Source: SIAF01 sp046152955 (lineage in GTDB: Bacteria; Planctomycetota; Planctomycetia; Planctomycetales; Planctomycetaceae). From it: a DNA stretch of 64,000 nt. The DNA lies in NCBI GenBank assembly GCA_046152955.1, contig JBJXGA010000305.1, forward strand, positions 1 to 64,000, in the 5' to 3' direction. The notes beneath the pieces were generated by a model. The model ran no database searches. It worked only from the letters and a program-made list of their open reading frames with translations, and had not been told where the DNA came from. This document shows, one piece after another, positions 53,248 to 61,523 of the stretch. Made by a program: the position numbers and the translations under genes. Numbering within the stretch: the first letter of the stretch is position 1; each line of letters begins with the position of its first letter.

Positions 53248-53300
53248 AACCCGAAGCGCAAGCGAGCAAGTGCGGCCCATCTTCCGTTGCGCTTCGGGTT
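53248..53300. repeat. 14-bp perfect inverted repeat (AACCCGAAGCGCAA / TTGCGCTTCGGGTT)
   Basis: Left arm 53248-53261 and right arm 53287-53300 are exact reverse complements around a 25-base loop. The arm wording (CCCGAAGCGCAAGCGAG) is one I recall as a recurrent extragenic element in planctomycetes. It may be a REP-like element or a strong RNA hairpin. Confidence 0.7.
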
Positions 53301-54027
53301 AGTATTCAACTTGCTGCGGGCAACTCGCCCCGCAGCATGAATCATCCAGCGTCAGGCGCACTCCGTTCCCTTGGGATGCGCTGCAGCATCCCCATTTTAC
53401 CCAAAACTCCCGATGATTTACTGCCTAATCGGAAACCAGAGCAGTTTCGATGGACCACGCAAATCTCAGGCCACGAAGTTGGCGCGGTCGAGACCAATCC
53501 CTGACGAGGAAATACACCCATCCCGCGGGAAGTCGACCAGGACCGCGGCAAGAACCAGGCCCGACCCAGCCTGCGATTCACAGCGCAAGTGCTTGGCTGG
53601 TAATATTTTTCGCATAATGGCCTAGCCGTACGGCGGATTCCTCCAAGCTGGATCCAGTCGCTGAAGCCAAGATCCTCGCTGAGACCTCATCCCCCGATCT
53701 GTCGTTTGTGCTTTCCCAAGTTTTGGTCAATTTCGAGAATGATGCTACTCTTTGCAACACGCGGATTCAAGTGACTCCTCACTTCTCCGGTCCCTGGAAT
53801 TCCCGACCACCGTCATTGTTCGCTCTCGGGAACGGCCATCTGCCAGACTTCCAGGGGGAAGTTTCACAATTCCATGCGGCACAATCCCTTATTGCCGAAC
53901 GATCGCTGTCGTTCTCCGTTTACGTTGTCAGCCGCCGCCGAACCTGATATGAGTGATTCTGATGTTGCCAATCCCTTTCTCTGCTTTGTTGACCCCACGC
54001 CGTTTTGTTGAAGAGGCCGTCCTGATC

Positions 54028-54777
54028 ATGCTCACACGTTCGGCGTCGTTGGTCGTCTTCTGGGTCTTGGGGCTGTTTTGGATCGACAGCGCCCCAGCCG
54101 TCGCAGAGGGTTCCAGCGGACAAGGGGCCGCCACTATGATCATGTTCGCGGCTCATGACGCGGTGCAAACAGAATTGGGGATGGACGACGAAGTGGCCAG
54201 CGAAGCGCGCATGATCGCTGGAACCTTCGGCCAGGAGATGCAGATCGCCATTCAGAAAAAAGGCCTGGGGCTCGGGGCGATGCAAAAACTGCGCGGACTC
54301 AACGAGGCCGAACGGGCCGCCAAAATGAAAGTCATCCGCGCGCAGACAGGGGAGATCAATGCGCGCCTCACCGACAAATTTCTTCCCCGTCTGAAAAAGG
54401 CCCTCACGGACGACCAGTTCTCCCGCTTGCAGGAAATCACCTGGCAGGCGTTGGGAAGCCAGGCAATGACTGATCCGGGAATGTCCGAGCAACTGCAACT
54501 GACCTCGGAGCAAACGGAGAAAATCGGCGTCATCAATGACGACTACTCGGAGCGCGAAGGGGTGCTGGTCCAGAGCGCTTTTCGCGGCGGAGGAGAAGCG
54601 ACCGATTTTCAGGCGATCGACACGAAACTTCAGGCGCTCGCCAGCGAACGGGACACCAAAGTCCGTAAATTGCTGACCAAGTCTCAGCAGCAGAAATATC
54701 TGCTGCTCCGCGGGAAACCGTTCGACATGAGCGCCTTGAAAGCCGGCCTGAAACCGACCCCCCCGCCCGACAAATGA
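54028..54777 (+). CDS. Secreted helical protein of unknown function
   Basis: About 249 residues from ATG 54028, which opens a signal peptide (LTRSASLVVFWVLGLFWID then APAVAEG); a GTG at 53953 would add 25 residues including an unlikely leader. The mature part is mostly charged helices: LNEAERAAKMKVIRAQTGEINARL, KALTDDQFSRLQEITWQALG, LQLTSEQTEKIGVINDDYSER, and KVRKLLTKSQQQKYLLLRGKPF. The spaced LTxxQ-like pieces (LTDDQ, LTSEQ, LTKSQ) recall Spy/CpxP-type periplasmic proteins, but I cannot prove homology. Convergent with the next gene. Confidence 0.72.
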   Translation: MLTRSASLVVFWVLGLFWIDSAPAVAEGSSGQGAATMIMFAAHDAVQTELGMDDEVASEARMIAGTFGQEMQIAIQKKGLGLGAMQKLRGLNEAERAAKMKVIRAQTGEINARLTDKFLPRLKKALTDDQFSRLQEITWQALGSQAMTDPGMSEQLQLTSEQTEKIGVINDDYSEREGVLVQSAFRGGGEATDFQAIDTKLQALASERDTKVRKLLTKSQQQKYLLLRGKPFDMSALKAGLKPTPPPDK

Positions 54778-54850
54778 CCACGCCTGCTGAGTTCGGCGGG
54801 GTGGTTTCACCTGCGACGTCAAGTTGCGGCAGCCTGGCTGCTCCCCACCG

Positions 54851-55843
54851 TTAGCGGCTGAAGTAGTAGAGACTGGGATCATCAACGACCCACTCCGTCG
54901 ACCAGCTTCGGCCGTCATCCTGAACGACGATGTTGAAGAAGAACGTATTCAGCGTTTCTCCGGTATTGCCGTACGGCTTGGTGGTCGCCAGGTGGTCCTT
55001 CTCCGTCAACGGATCCACTCCCGGACTGGCGTAATATTGAACCATTCCGTCAGGAGTGAACGTCATCCCCAGCGTCCACCAGCCGGTCTTGGTGATTCTC
55101 GGACCGACAATGTCTTCCCCCCGTTCGTCGGAACGGATCAGCAACAGCGCCGAGTCTTCGGTGTTCTTCCCGTCCGTCTTGCTGTTGAACTGAATGAAGA
55201 ACCCGGGCCAGTATTCCTCGCGTTTCATCGAGACGCGGCCAAGTTTCCAGAGTTTTTTGCGCGTGGAGGTTTCCGGCTTCAGGGAACTCCCCGTCAATTC
55301 GGCGCGAAAGCCGAATGAGGCACCGGTTCGGTTCTCCCAATACTCAAACGGGGGAAGAAACACGCGAACCACCACGCTGGGGCTTTTGGAAACCGGCACC
55401 GGTCCCCCCAGCAGTTGCGACACATTGACGAGCAGATCGTCCTGCTGCATCTTGTAACTGAGCCGGCCGGGAACCCCTGCCAGGCTGGTCCGCATCAGGA
55501 GTGCCCCCTGGCTGCCCGGTAGCCCGCCGGGGGGAGTCTCCACCCGGACGATCTTGTCAGGATGTCCACGATACGTGCTCTCGTAGATTCGCTGATTCTT
55601 GGAGATCCCGGCAGGCAATCGATCGTCCTGATCGATGTTGGCGCTGCTTTTGGGGCCATTGACGTGGTAACCCCACTCCGGATCTTCGAAGTCGTCCCCA
55701 ACCTGCGCGACTTTCTGGCCGCGGCCCGGCACGACCCGCGACTGGTATTGGGCCAGCCCAGTCCCGGCCGTCAGGGCCAGCAGCCCCCCCACCATCAGCC
55801 GCTTGTTTCTCAGCAGACTTCGCAGCGTATTGACGATCTTCAT
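54851..55843 (-). CDS. Secreted protein with a single beta-sandwich-like domain, unknown function
   Basis: 330 residues. Signal peptide: KRLMVGGLLALTAGTGLAQ (about 14-32). Mature part is beta-rich with Trp/Phe/Tyr motifs: DDFEDPEWGYHVNGPKSS, YKMQQDDLLVN, VVVRVFLPPFEYWENRTGASFGFRAEL, GFFIQFNSKTD, WWTLGMTFTPDGMVQYYASPG and the ending WSTEWVVDDPSLYYFSR. This pattern suggests a concanavalin/LamG-like fold, perhaps carbohydrate binding. Comparable uncharacterised proteins are common in planctomycetes. Preceded at 57 bp by a small lipoprotein gene; possibly co-transcribed. Confidence 0.72.
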   Translation of the reverse strand: MKIVNTLRSLLRNKRLMVGGLLALTAGTGLAQYQSRVVPGRGQKVAQVGDDFEDPEWGYHVNGPKSSANIDQDDRLPAGISKNQRIYESTYRGHPDKIVRVETPPGGLPGSQGALLMRTSLAGVPGRLSYKMQQDDLLVNVSQLLGGPVPVSKSPSVVVRVFLPPFEYWENRTGASFGFRAELTGSSLKPETSTRKKLWKLGRVSMKREEYWPGFFIQFNSKTDGKNTEDSALLLIRSDERGEDIVGPRITKTGWWTLGMTFTPDGMVQYYASPGVDPLTEKDHLATTKPYGNTGETLNTFFFNIVVQDDGRSWSTEWVVDDPSLYYFSR

Positions 55844-55900
55844 GCTCGTGCCTCGCCTACCCCGATCGATCCGGGGAATAAACTGGTCCAGAAAAATGGG

Positions 55901-56116
55901 TCAGGGAGCGTACAGCGGCTCGTGATGGGGTGCGTCGGGTGGCCAGCGCAAGCAGGACGCCAATCGTTCTTCGAATGGAACCCGGTGATCGCGGGCCACC
56001 AGCGGCGGCCAACTCCCAGGGTTTGCGCTTGTCGCGCAGCCAACCAACAGCGGTCCAGCCAGGCAGGCTGCCAGACACGTTCTGATGCAGCCCCCCTGGA
56101 TTTCCCGACGCAGCAT
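55901..56116 (-). CDS. Small lipoprotein
   Basis: 71 residues. Basic N-terminus (MLRREIQGG), hydrophobic CIRTCLAACLAGPLLVGC with a lipobox LLVGC, so Cys25 or so is the likely lipidated residue, then a short polar tail rich in Pro/Arg/His. Overlapping frames of similar length are open here, but this one alone has a secretion signature. It lies directly upstream of the secreted beta-sandwich gene. Function unknown. Confidence 0.6.
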   Translation of the reverse strand: MLRREIQGGCIRTCLAACLAGPLLVGCATSANPGSWPPLVARDHRVPFEERLASCLRWPPDAPHHEPLYAP

Positions 56117-56301
56117 GACTGGCCTTCCATGACAGGATGGCAGTCAACTCGTGGGAAAGCGCGACCCCCTCCCAGGCGTCAACCGCCAAGCAGCCATTTT
56201 ATCGGCAATCCTGGAGGCCCCGGCATCAACGGTGCGAATCAACCGCGCCAACCCGCGCCATCGGCATACCTTGACGCGCCCCCAACCCCCACAGGCGAAC
56301 G

Positions 56302-56351
56302 GCCCAGCGTAAGCTGGCCGGTCAGGCGACAGCCCAGCCCAAGTTGGCCGG
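56302..56351. repeat. Pair of 20-bp imperfect direct repeats, each a small palindrome
   Basis: GCCCAGCGTAAGCTGGCCGG (56302-56321) and GCCCAGCCCAAGTTGGCCGG (56332-56351) differ at three positions. The first contains CCAGC-GTAA-GCTGG. They lie between the zinc-ribbon gene's stop and the lipoprotein gene and could be a tandem REP-type element or an RNA hairpin pair. Confidence 0.6.
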
Positions 56352-56373
56352 ACATCAAGCCCCCACACCCGAC

Positions 56374-57474
56374 CTACTGCCCCGCCGGATTGAATCCCCC
56401 CACCGCCGGTTCCGCGGAGGTCTCCTTCGCGGACTTGAGATCAAAGTTCAACTGCCGATTACCCCCTTTGGGAACTTCAGCCGTCAACGTGGTTCGTTCG
56501 TTGTAATGAGGGGGAAGAATCTGCACCCCCGTTTGATTCGTCGAGGTGATCTGCACCCGATGCTTTCCGATCACAGCTCCAGGGGCCAGAGCGGTGTAGG
56601 ACAGCGTGTATTTTCCATTGGCATCGGTCAGCGCAGACGAACTCCCCAGATTGAGATCCTGCTTTTTGGGATCGGCTCCCTCGGGCAAAAAGGTGATGTA
56701 GGCCAGCGCCAACGGGGCGCCATCCAGGGTCACCACTCCCGAAACCGGCGCCAGTGGGGGAAGATCGCCCCTAAGCCATTGGGAATACCACCACCAGTAG
56801 ATCCCCAGCGCCAGGACGATTCCCGCGGCGGCCGGACCGATGTACTTGCTGAAATACAGGACCACCTCTTTGACCGAATACCCTTCTTCATCGGTCACAT
56901 CCCGTTCGCCCTGGCCAAAGGCGCGAGTGGCCCGTTGGGGGTCCAGTTCACCCCCCCCGCCTTTATCGCCACGGGCCATCAGCGACTTGGCGATGCCGGC
57001 CGCTGTGGTCGCTGGCGGGGCTGCAGCCGGAGCGGCACCACGGCGCGGCGGCTTCCCTTTGGCTCGGCGGACTTCTCCTTCGTCCTCTTTGGCCCAGTCA
57101 TCGGCGTCTTCGTCGATCGCCTCGTCGTTTTCGATGACCAGGTATCCCCCCCGTTTGGGGGCCGGACCTGACTCCAGAATCTTTTCGATTTCGTCGTCGC
57201 TGAGATTGGAATCCCCGCCGTCAGTCGCGGGGTCGGCCAGAGCGGTCGAAAGTTCAAAATGCGAATCGGGACCAGCCGCTGCGTCTTCAGGCTGCTGGTC
57301 ATGCGCGGGCGCAGACGCGATCACCAAGGGGCGTGCTTGGGCCTCGCTCCCGCCGTCGGGATCGGGAACGCGAAACTCCCCCTTACACTTAGGACAGCGC
57401 CCCTGCGTGCCTGCCTTCTCATCCCTGATGTTGAGCACCGAGCCGCATTCTTCACACTGATAGCGAATCGTCAT
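56374..57474 (-). CDS. Zinc-ribbon protein with TM segment and carboxypeptidase-regulatory-like domain
   Basis: 366 residues. Residues 1-38: zinc ribbon with CEEC and CPKC pairs (RYQCEECGSVLNI ... GRCPKCKGEF), a hallmark of planctomycete membrane proteins. Residues 40-215: acidic/low-complexity linker with Lys/Arg-rich patches and many Ala/Pro. TM at about 220-238 (AAAGIVLALGIYWWWY). C-terminal 110 residues: PVSGVVTLDGAPLALAYITFLPEG, ALTDANGKYTLSYT, GAVIGKHRVQIT, the transthyretin-like carboxypeptidase regulatory fold. The topology is cytoplasmic ribbon and external sandwich. Its start is eight bases from the end of the DUF1559 gene, a frequent pairing. Confidence 0.8.
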   Translation of the reverse strand: MTIRYQCEECGSVLNIRDEKAGTQGRCPKCKGEFRVPDPDGGSEAQARPLVIASAPAHDQQPEDAAAGPDSHFELSTALADPATDGGDSNLSDDEIEKILESGPAPKRGGYLVIENDEAIDEDADDWAKEDEGEVRRAKGKPPRRGAAPAAAPPATTAAGIAKSLMARGDKGGGGELDPQRATRAFGQGERDVTDEEGYSVKEVVLYFSKYIGPAAAGIVLALGIYWWWYSQWLRGDLPPLAPVSGVVTLDGAPLALAYITFLPEGADPKKQDLNLGSSSALTDANGKYTLSYTALAPGAVIGKHRVQITSTNQTGVQILPPHYNERTTLTAEVPKGGNRQLNFDLKSAKETSAEPAVGGFNPAGQ

Positions 57475-57481
57475 GCCTGGA

Positions 57482-58621
57482 TCACTCGAACAGCCCGCCG
57501 GGGACGGGAACGCGGTTGGCGATATTGCCGAGGTTCTGGAAGACCGTCAGGTTGATGTTCTGGCTGATGCCATGCACGGCGCCGTCGGCGAACAGGAAAT
57601 TGCACACCTGCGGATGCTGACTTCCGGGGACGTCGTAATGCACCTGCTTGTTGATTCCGAACCGGCAACTGAACATGGTTGCCGCGCCCCCCCAAGCCCA
57701 GCCGTCGCTGCTCTGGAGCAGGGGATTGATCGTCTGTTCGAACACGCCGTTCAATCGCTGCACTTCCCCCACCATGATGACGTTGGTCAAGCCGTCGGAA
57801 ATGTCCGCAACGGCCGTGTTGCTGTTCACATAAAACACCCCCCGGTGGAGGTTGGCCGGCAACAGGGTGTAGGGCTGCTGCGAATTGACCTGCGGCCAGT
57901 TAAGCTGTCCGGGCATCAAGTCCCAGGTGGCGCGGTTGTCGTTGTCGTTGAACGCCGGTCCGGAGCCGGTGCATCCGCCGTAGTCGTTGCCGCCACCATA
58001 CCAGTTGGGATTCACGCGAAAGACGTTCTGATAACTCTTGGGGTCCATGTTCTTGCGGCGACTGGGGCAGTAAAATGTGGCGATCTCTTCCTGCGCCGGA
58101 AAGATCGACACAAACCCCGTCCCGGCATCAATCCTCGTCTCATTCGTGCCGTTCCACCAGACGTTGTAATTGAAGTTCCAATAGTCGTAGACATTGGTCT
58201 TGTCCAACCCCGGCAGTATCATGAGCATCCAGCTCGTCCCTTGCAGTCCCGCCCCAGGACCGGACTGCTGCAATATCGCCGGATTGCCATTGGCCATCCC
58301 CACACCGGTCGCGACCCCCAACTGCGAGGTGGTCGATTCGAACGGCCAGGCATAGCGCAGGGTGTTGGCGGTGAAGCCCCCGTTGTACAGGACGTTCACC
58401 TGGCCGGGGGGAAAGACCTTGTGCTGATCATGGTAGTTTTGCAGCGCCAGCCCAATCTGTTTGAGGTTGTTCTGGCATTGCGTTCGCCGCGCCGCCTCGC
58501 GGGCGTTTTGGACGGCCGGCAGCAAGAGCGCCACCAGGATGCCAATGATCGTGATCACCACCAACAATTCGATCAACGTGAAGCCGACGCGGCGGCGCCG
58601 CCTGAATGCTACTTGGCGCAT
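57482..58621 (-). CDS. DUF1559 pilin-like protein
   Basis: 379 residues, ATG 58621 with AAAGGTGACTT just before. N-terminal type IV pilin-like prepeptide and helix: RRRRVGFTLIELLVVITIIG, continuing into LLPAVQNAREAARRTQCQNNLKQIGLALQNYHD, the DUF1559 core. Mid-region NMDPKSYQNVFRVNP and a Gly/Asn-rich stretch; C-terminal NFLFADGAVHGISQNI is the DG-type ending. Probably processed by a prepilin peptidase and exported by a type II/IV-like system to the envelope; no assembly genes are nearby. This very expanded family marks planctomycetes. Confidence 0.92.
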   Translation of the reverse strand: MRQVAFRRRRRVGFTLIELLVVITIIGILVALLLPAVQNAREAARRTQCQNNLKQIGLALQNYHDQHKVFPPGQVNVLYNGGFTANTLRYAWPFESTTSQLGVATGVGMANGNPAILQQSGPGAGLQGTSWMLMILPGLDKTNVYDYWNFNYNVWWNGTNETRIDAGTGFVSIFPAQEEIATFYCPSRRKNMDPKSYQNVFRVNPNWYGGGNDYGGCTGSGPAFNDNDNRATWDLMPGQLNWPQVNSQQPYTLLPANLHRGVFYVNSNTAVADISDGLTNVIMVGEVQRLNGVFEQTINPLLQSSDGWAWGGAATMFSCRFGINKQVHYDVPGSQHPQVCNFLFADGAVHGISQNINLTVFQNLGNIANRVPVPGGLFE

Positions 58622-59008
58622 AAGTCACCTTTCACTCGGGATGCGGAAAAAACCAAAATCGACACTCGCGCCGGTCAGGGCACGTGGCACTCGTCCTGTG
58701 ACTATTGGTATGAGCCCCCAATCCCGCAACGCGGCGACGGGGAGCCCGCCCCCAGCTATCATACCGTTTCCCGATTCCTTGTGAACAGCAGTCCGCTATT
58801 TCCGGAGCAAAAATCTGACGAATCTCCAGGTCGCCGGTCCTGACGATTGCAACGCCAAGTCCCAAGAAAACGGACTTTCTCCCCCTTCCAACGGTCGAAC
58901 AGCGGGGGACTGGTTTACAGCGACTGGCGGGTCGGTTACAAAAAACCAACCTCGATGGTCCGTCCTGGTGGGCTTGTTCCTCCGTCACCCCGCAACTCGA
59001 GACGATTC
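58622..59008. promoter_or_regulatory. Divergent intergenic region
   Basis: 387 bases between two divergent genes. The DUF1559 gene's RBS lies at the left edge. No clear promoter boxes, repeats or coding frames were seen. An in-frame extension of the right-hand gene to 58847 is open but lacks a signal peptide context, so I leave it non-coding. Confidence 0.35.
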
Positions 59009-61384
59009 ATGCATCCTACCGCACCTCGTTTGCCGTGCCGCCGACTTTTGAATTGGGCCGTTCTATCGGGGCTTTTGGGACAGTGTGTCCCCCTGGCAAC
59101 CGCCGCCGATCCCCCCGCGGCCAGCGCTGCCGCTCCCCCCGCGGCTGGACACTCACTGCATGGCGAGAGTTTCAACGAAGGGCCACGGCAGCGGGCCTAT
59201 GTGATGCAGGGGACCGGTCCGGTCAAGTTTCCCGTCACCTGCACCAATCCGCAGGTTCAGGAGTTCATCAATCAGGGGATTGGGCAGTTGCACGGCTTCT
59301 GGTACTTCGAAGCCGAACGCTCATTCCGCCAGGCCGCCGCGCTGGAACCCAATTGCGCCAGCGCCTATTGGGGCATGGCAATGGCCAATACCAACAACGA
59401 AAAGCGGGCCAAGAGCTTCATTGCCGAAGCGGTCAAACGCAAAACTGGCATCACCGAGCGCGAGACAATGTACATCGACGCGCTGGACGCCCTGTACAAA
59501 AGCGATCTATCTCAGGCCAGGAACGACCAGGAACGCCAGCAGAGAAACCGCGAGCGCTTCGAGGCCTACGCCAAGGCGCTGGAACGCATCCTCTACAAGT
59601 TCCCCACGGATCTGGAGGCCAAGGCGCTCCTGGGACTGCAATTGTGGTTGAACCGGAATTCCGGCAGCGAGATTGGCAGCCATCTGGCGGTCGATGCCCT
59701 GCTCAAGGAAGTCCTGGCGGTCGAGCCGATGCATCCCTGCCATCATTACCGCATCCATCTGTGGGACTACGAAAAGGCGGACCTGGCGCTCGACTCAGCC
59801 GCCCGTTGCGGGCAGGCCGCTCCGGGGATCGCTCACATGTGGCACATGTCGGGGCACATCTTCTCGCGACTGGAACGATACGCGGACGCCGCCTGGCAAC
59901 AGGAAGCGTCGGCTCGCGTCGATCATGCCTACATGATGCGCGACCGCATTTTCCCCGATCAGATCCACAATTACGCTCACAACAATGAATGGCTGATTCG
60001 GGATCTGGCGCATGTGGGACGCGTTCGGGACGCCATCGATCTGGCCAAAAACCTCTCCGAGCTCCCCCGCCATCCGCAACACAACCCTCTGGCGGGAGGC
60101 AAGAGCGCTCAATTCGGCCGCATGCGTCTGTTCGAAGAGCTGACCCGATTTGAACTGTGGGACGAATTGACCACGTTGTGCGAGACTCCCTATTTGGAGG
60201 CGACCGACCTGCCGGCCGAACAGATCAAGCGGCTCAGAACGCTTGGCGCCGCCCGCTTCCGCAAAGGAGACGCCCAGGGGGGCGCCGCGTTGCTTCAGGA
60301 GATTGAAACTCGACTTCTCCAGGCTCGGGGGCTTACCGCGGGGGCAGAATTTCGTCCCGCTCCCGTGGCGCGGCCATCGAACGAAGATGGATCTCCCGCT
60401 CCCAAGTCGGACGCAGAAAATCAGCAAGAGGCGCGCGCCCGACCCCTCGAATTGGCGCAGGACGAACTCCGCGGCCACCAGGCTGTCTCGCAGGGTAACT
60501 TCAAGGCGGCGCTCGTATTTCTCAAACGAGCTGGCGGCGTCGATCCCAGCTATCTGGCGCGTCTGGAGTGGCAATCGGGAGACAAGGCCGAAGGACTCAA
60601 GTCGGCCAGGGCCGCAGTCTCTTCGCATAAAAATCAGGCGCAGCACCTGGCGGCGCTGGTGGAACTCTTGTGGCAATCGGGCGAGAACAAAGAAGCGACG
60701 GAGCGGTTTGCGGAACTCCGTGAATTGGCCGCGCGGGCAGACCTGGATATCCCTCCCTTCGCCCGCCTGGCGCCAATTGCCGCGGCGCTGGGTTATCCGG
60801 CCGATTGGCGCGTTTCAAAACCCGATCTGCCCGATGTCGGCCAGCGTCCCCCACTGGACTCACTGGGCCCTTACCGCTGGTCCCCCACTGGGGCGCCAGA
60901 CTGGAACCTGACCGACGCCTCCGGACAGGAATACTCGCTGGCGCAGTATCGCGGTCGCCCGGTGGTGCTGATTTTCTATCTGGGATATCAGTGCTTGCAT
61001 TGCGCCGAGCAATTGCAGAAATTCGCCCCGCTGACGGCGGAGTTTCAGGCCGCCGGAATCTCGCTGCTGGCCGTCAGCACCGACGATCGCAGCGGCCTGG
61101 CCAAGTCGCTCGAAAACTACAAATCGGGAGTCTTTCCCTTCCCACTGACGACCGACTCCGGCCTGCATGTGTTCCGCAGCTACCGGGCGTTTGACGATTT
61201 CGAGCAGAAACCGCTGCATGGGACATTTTTCATCGACCATGCCGGTCTGGTCCGCTGGCACGACATCAGCCACGAGCCATTCCAGGACGCGAAGTTCCTG
61301 CTCGAAGAGGCCAAGCGTTTGCTGTCCCTTTCCGGAAATCGGTCCCCCGGAAACGTTACCGGGCCGGGGATCACGGCCCGGTAA
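59009..61384 (+). CDS. Secreted TPR protein with C-terminal peroxiredoxin/thioredoxin-fold domain
   Basis: 791 residues from ATG 59009, which opens a signal peptide (RLLNWAVLSGLLGQCVPLATAA). Residues about 60-600 are helical TPR-like units (FINQGIGQLHGFWYFEAERSFRQAAALEPNCASAYWGMAMAN-type), with HLWDYEKADLALDSAARCGQAAPGIAHMWHMSGH and many His residues. From about 625 an AhpC/TSA-like domain: VVLIFYLGYQCLHCAEQL with a CxxC-type pair (QCLHC), STDDRSGLAKSL, FPLTTDSGLHVFRSYRAF, HGTFFIDHAGLVRWHDIS. This TPR-redoxin fusion is recognisable in planctomycetes; it may reduce or sense peroxide or thiols in the periplasm. Confidence 0.78.
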   Translation: MHPTAPRLPCRRLLNWAVLSGLLGQCVPLATAADPPAASAAAPPAAGHSLHGESFNEGPRQRAYVMQGTGPVKFPVTCTNPQVQEFINQGIGQLHGFWYFEAERSFRQAAALEPNCASAYWGMAMANTNNEKRAKSFIAEAVKRKTGITERETMYIDALDALYKSDLSQARNDQERQQRNRERFEAYAKALERILYKFPTDLEAKALLGLQLWLNRNSGSEIGSHLAVDALLKEVLAVEPMHPCHHYRIHLWDYEKADLALDSAARCGQAAPGIAHMWHMSGHIFSRLERYADAAWQQEASARVDHAYMMRDRIFPDQIHNYAHNNEWLIRDLAHVGRVRDAIDLAKNLSELPRHPQHNPLAGGKSAQFGRMRLFEELTRFELWDELTTLCETPYLEATDLPAEQIKRLRTLGAARFRKGDAQGGAALLQEIETRLLQARGLTAGAEFRPAPVARPSNEDGSPAPKSDAENQQEARARPLELAQDELRGHQAVSQGNFKAALVFLKRAGGVDPSYLARLEWQSGDKAEGLKSARAAVSSHKNQAQHLAALVELLWQSGENKEATERFAELRELAARADLDIPPFARLAPIAAALGYPADWRVSKPDLPDVGQRPPLDSLGPYRWSPTGAPDWNLTDASGQEYSLAQYRGRPVVLIFYLGYQCLHCAEQLQKFAPLTAEFQAAGISLLAVSTDDRSGLAKSLENYKSGVFPFPLTTDSGLHVFRSYRAFDDFEQKPLHGTFFIDHAGLVRWHDISHEPFQDAKFLLEEAKRLLSLSGNRSPGNVTGPGITAR

Positions 61385-61523
61385 AGACCAATCTAATCGA
61401 TGCACTACTGCGACGGGTAACACGCCGCGCGATCTGGAGCGGAATCGTCCCGGCGGAAACGGGGCGCGTCAATGCATCTGAAAGCTGTGGCACGGCCAGA
61501 CTTCGCGATCCGCGTCACACGCC

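Larger units (their letters stand above)
52918..54027. other. Gene-free kilobase between the exosortase and the next plus-strand gene
   Basis: I find no convincing coding frame: short frames here have irregular composition. It holds GGAATCCC-like inverted segments near the exosortase start (promoter zone of the big cluster), a hairpin at 53150-53170 (CCCTCC/GGAGGG), the inverted repeat at 53248-53300, and AT-richer DNA around 53700-53760. Divergent promoters are expected at both ends. A small RNA gene is possible but not supported by any feature I can name. Confidence 0.4.

Noticed and set aside
55857..56189. 110-codon minus-strand frame overlapping the small lipoprotein
   Set aside because: No secretion signal or motif; the overlapping 71-codon frame has a clean lipobox.
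58847..59008. Upstream extension of the TPR-redoxin gene
   Set aside because: The extension lacks hydrophobicity and would bury the signal peptide that begins at 59009.
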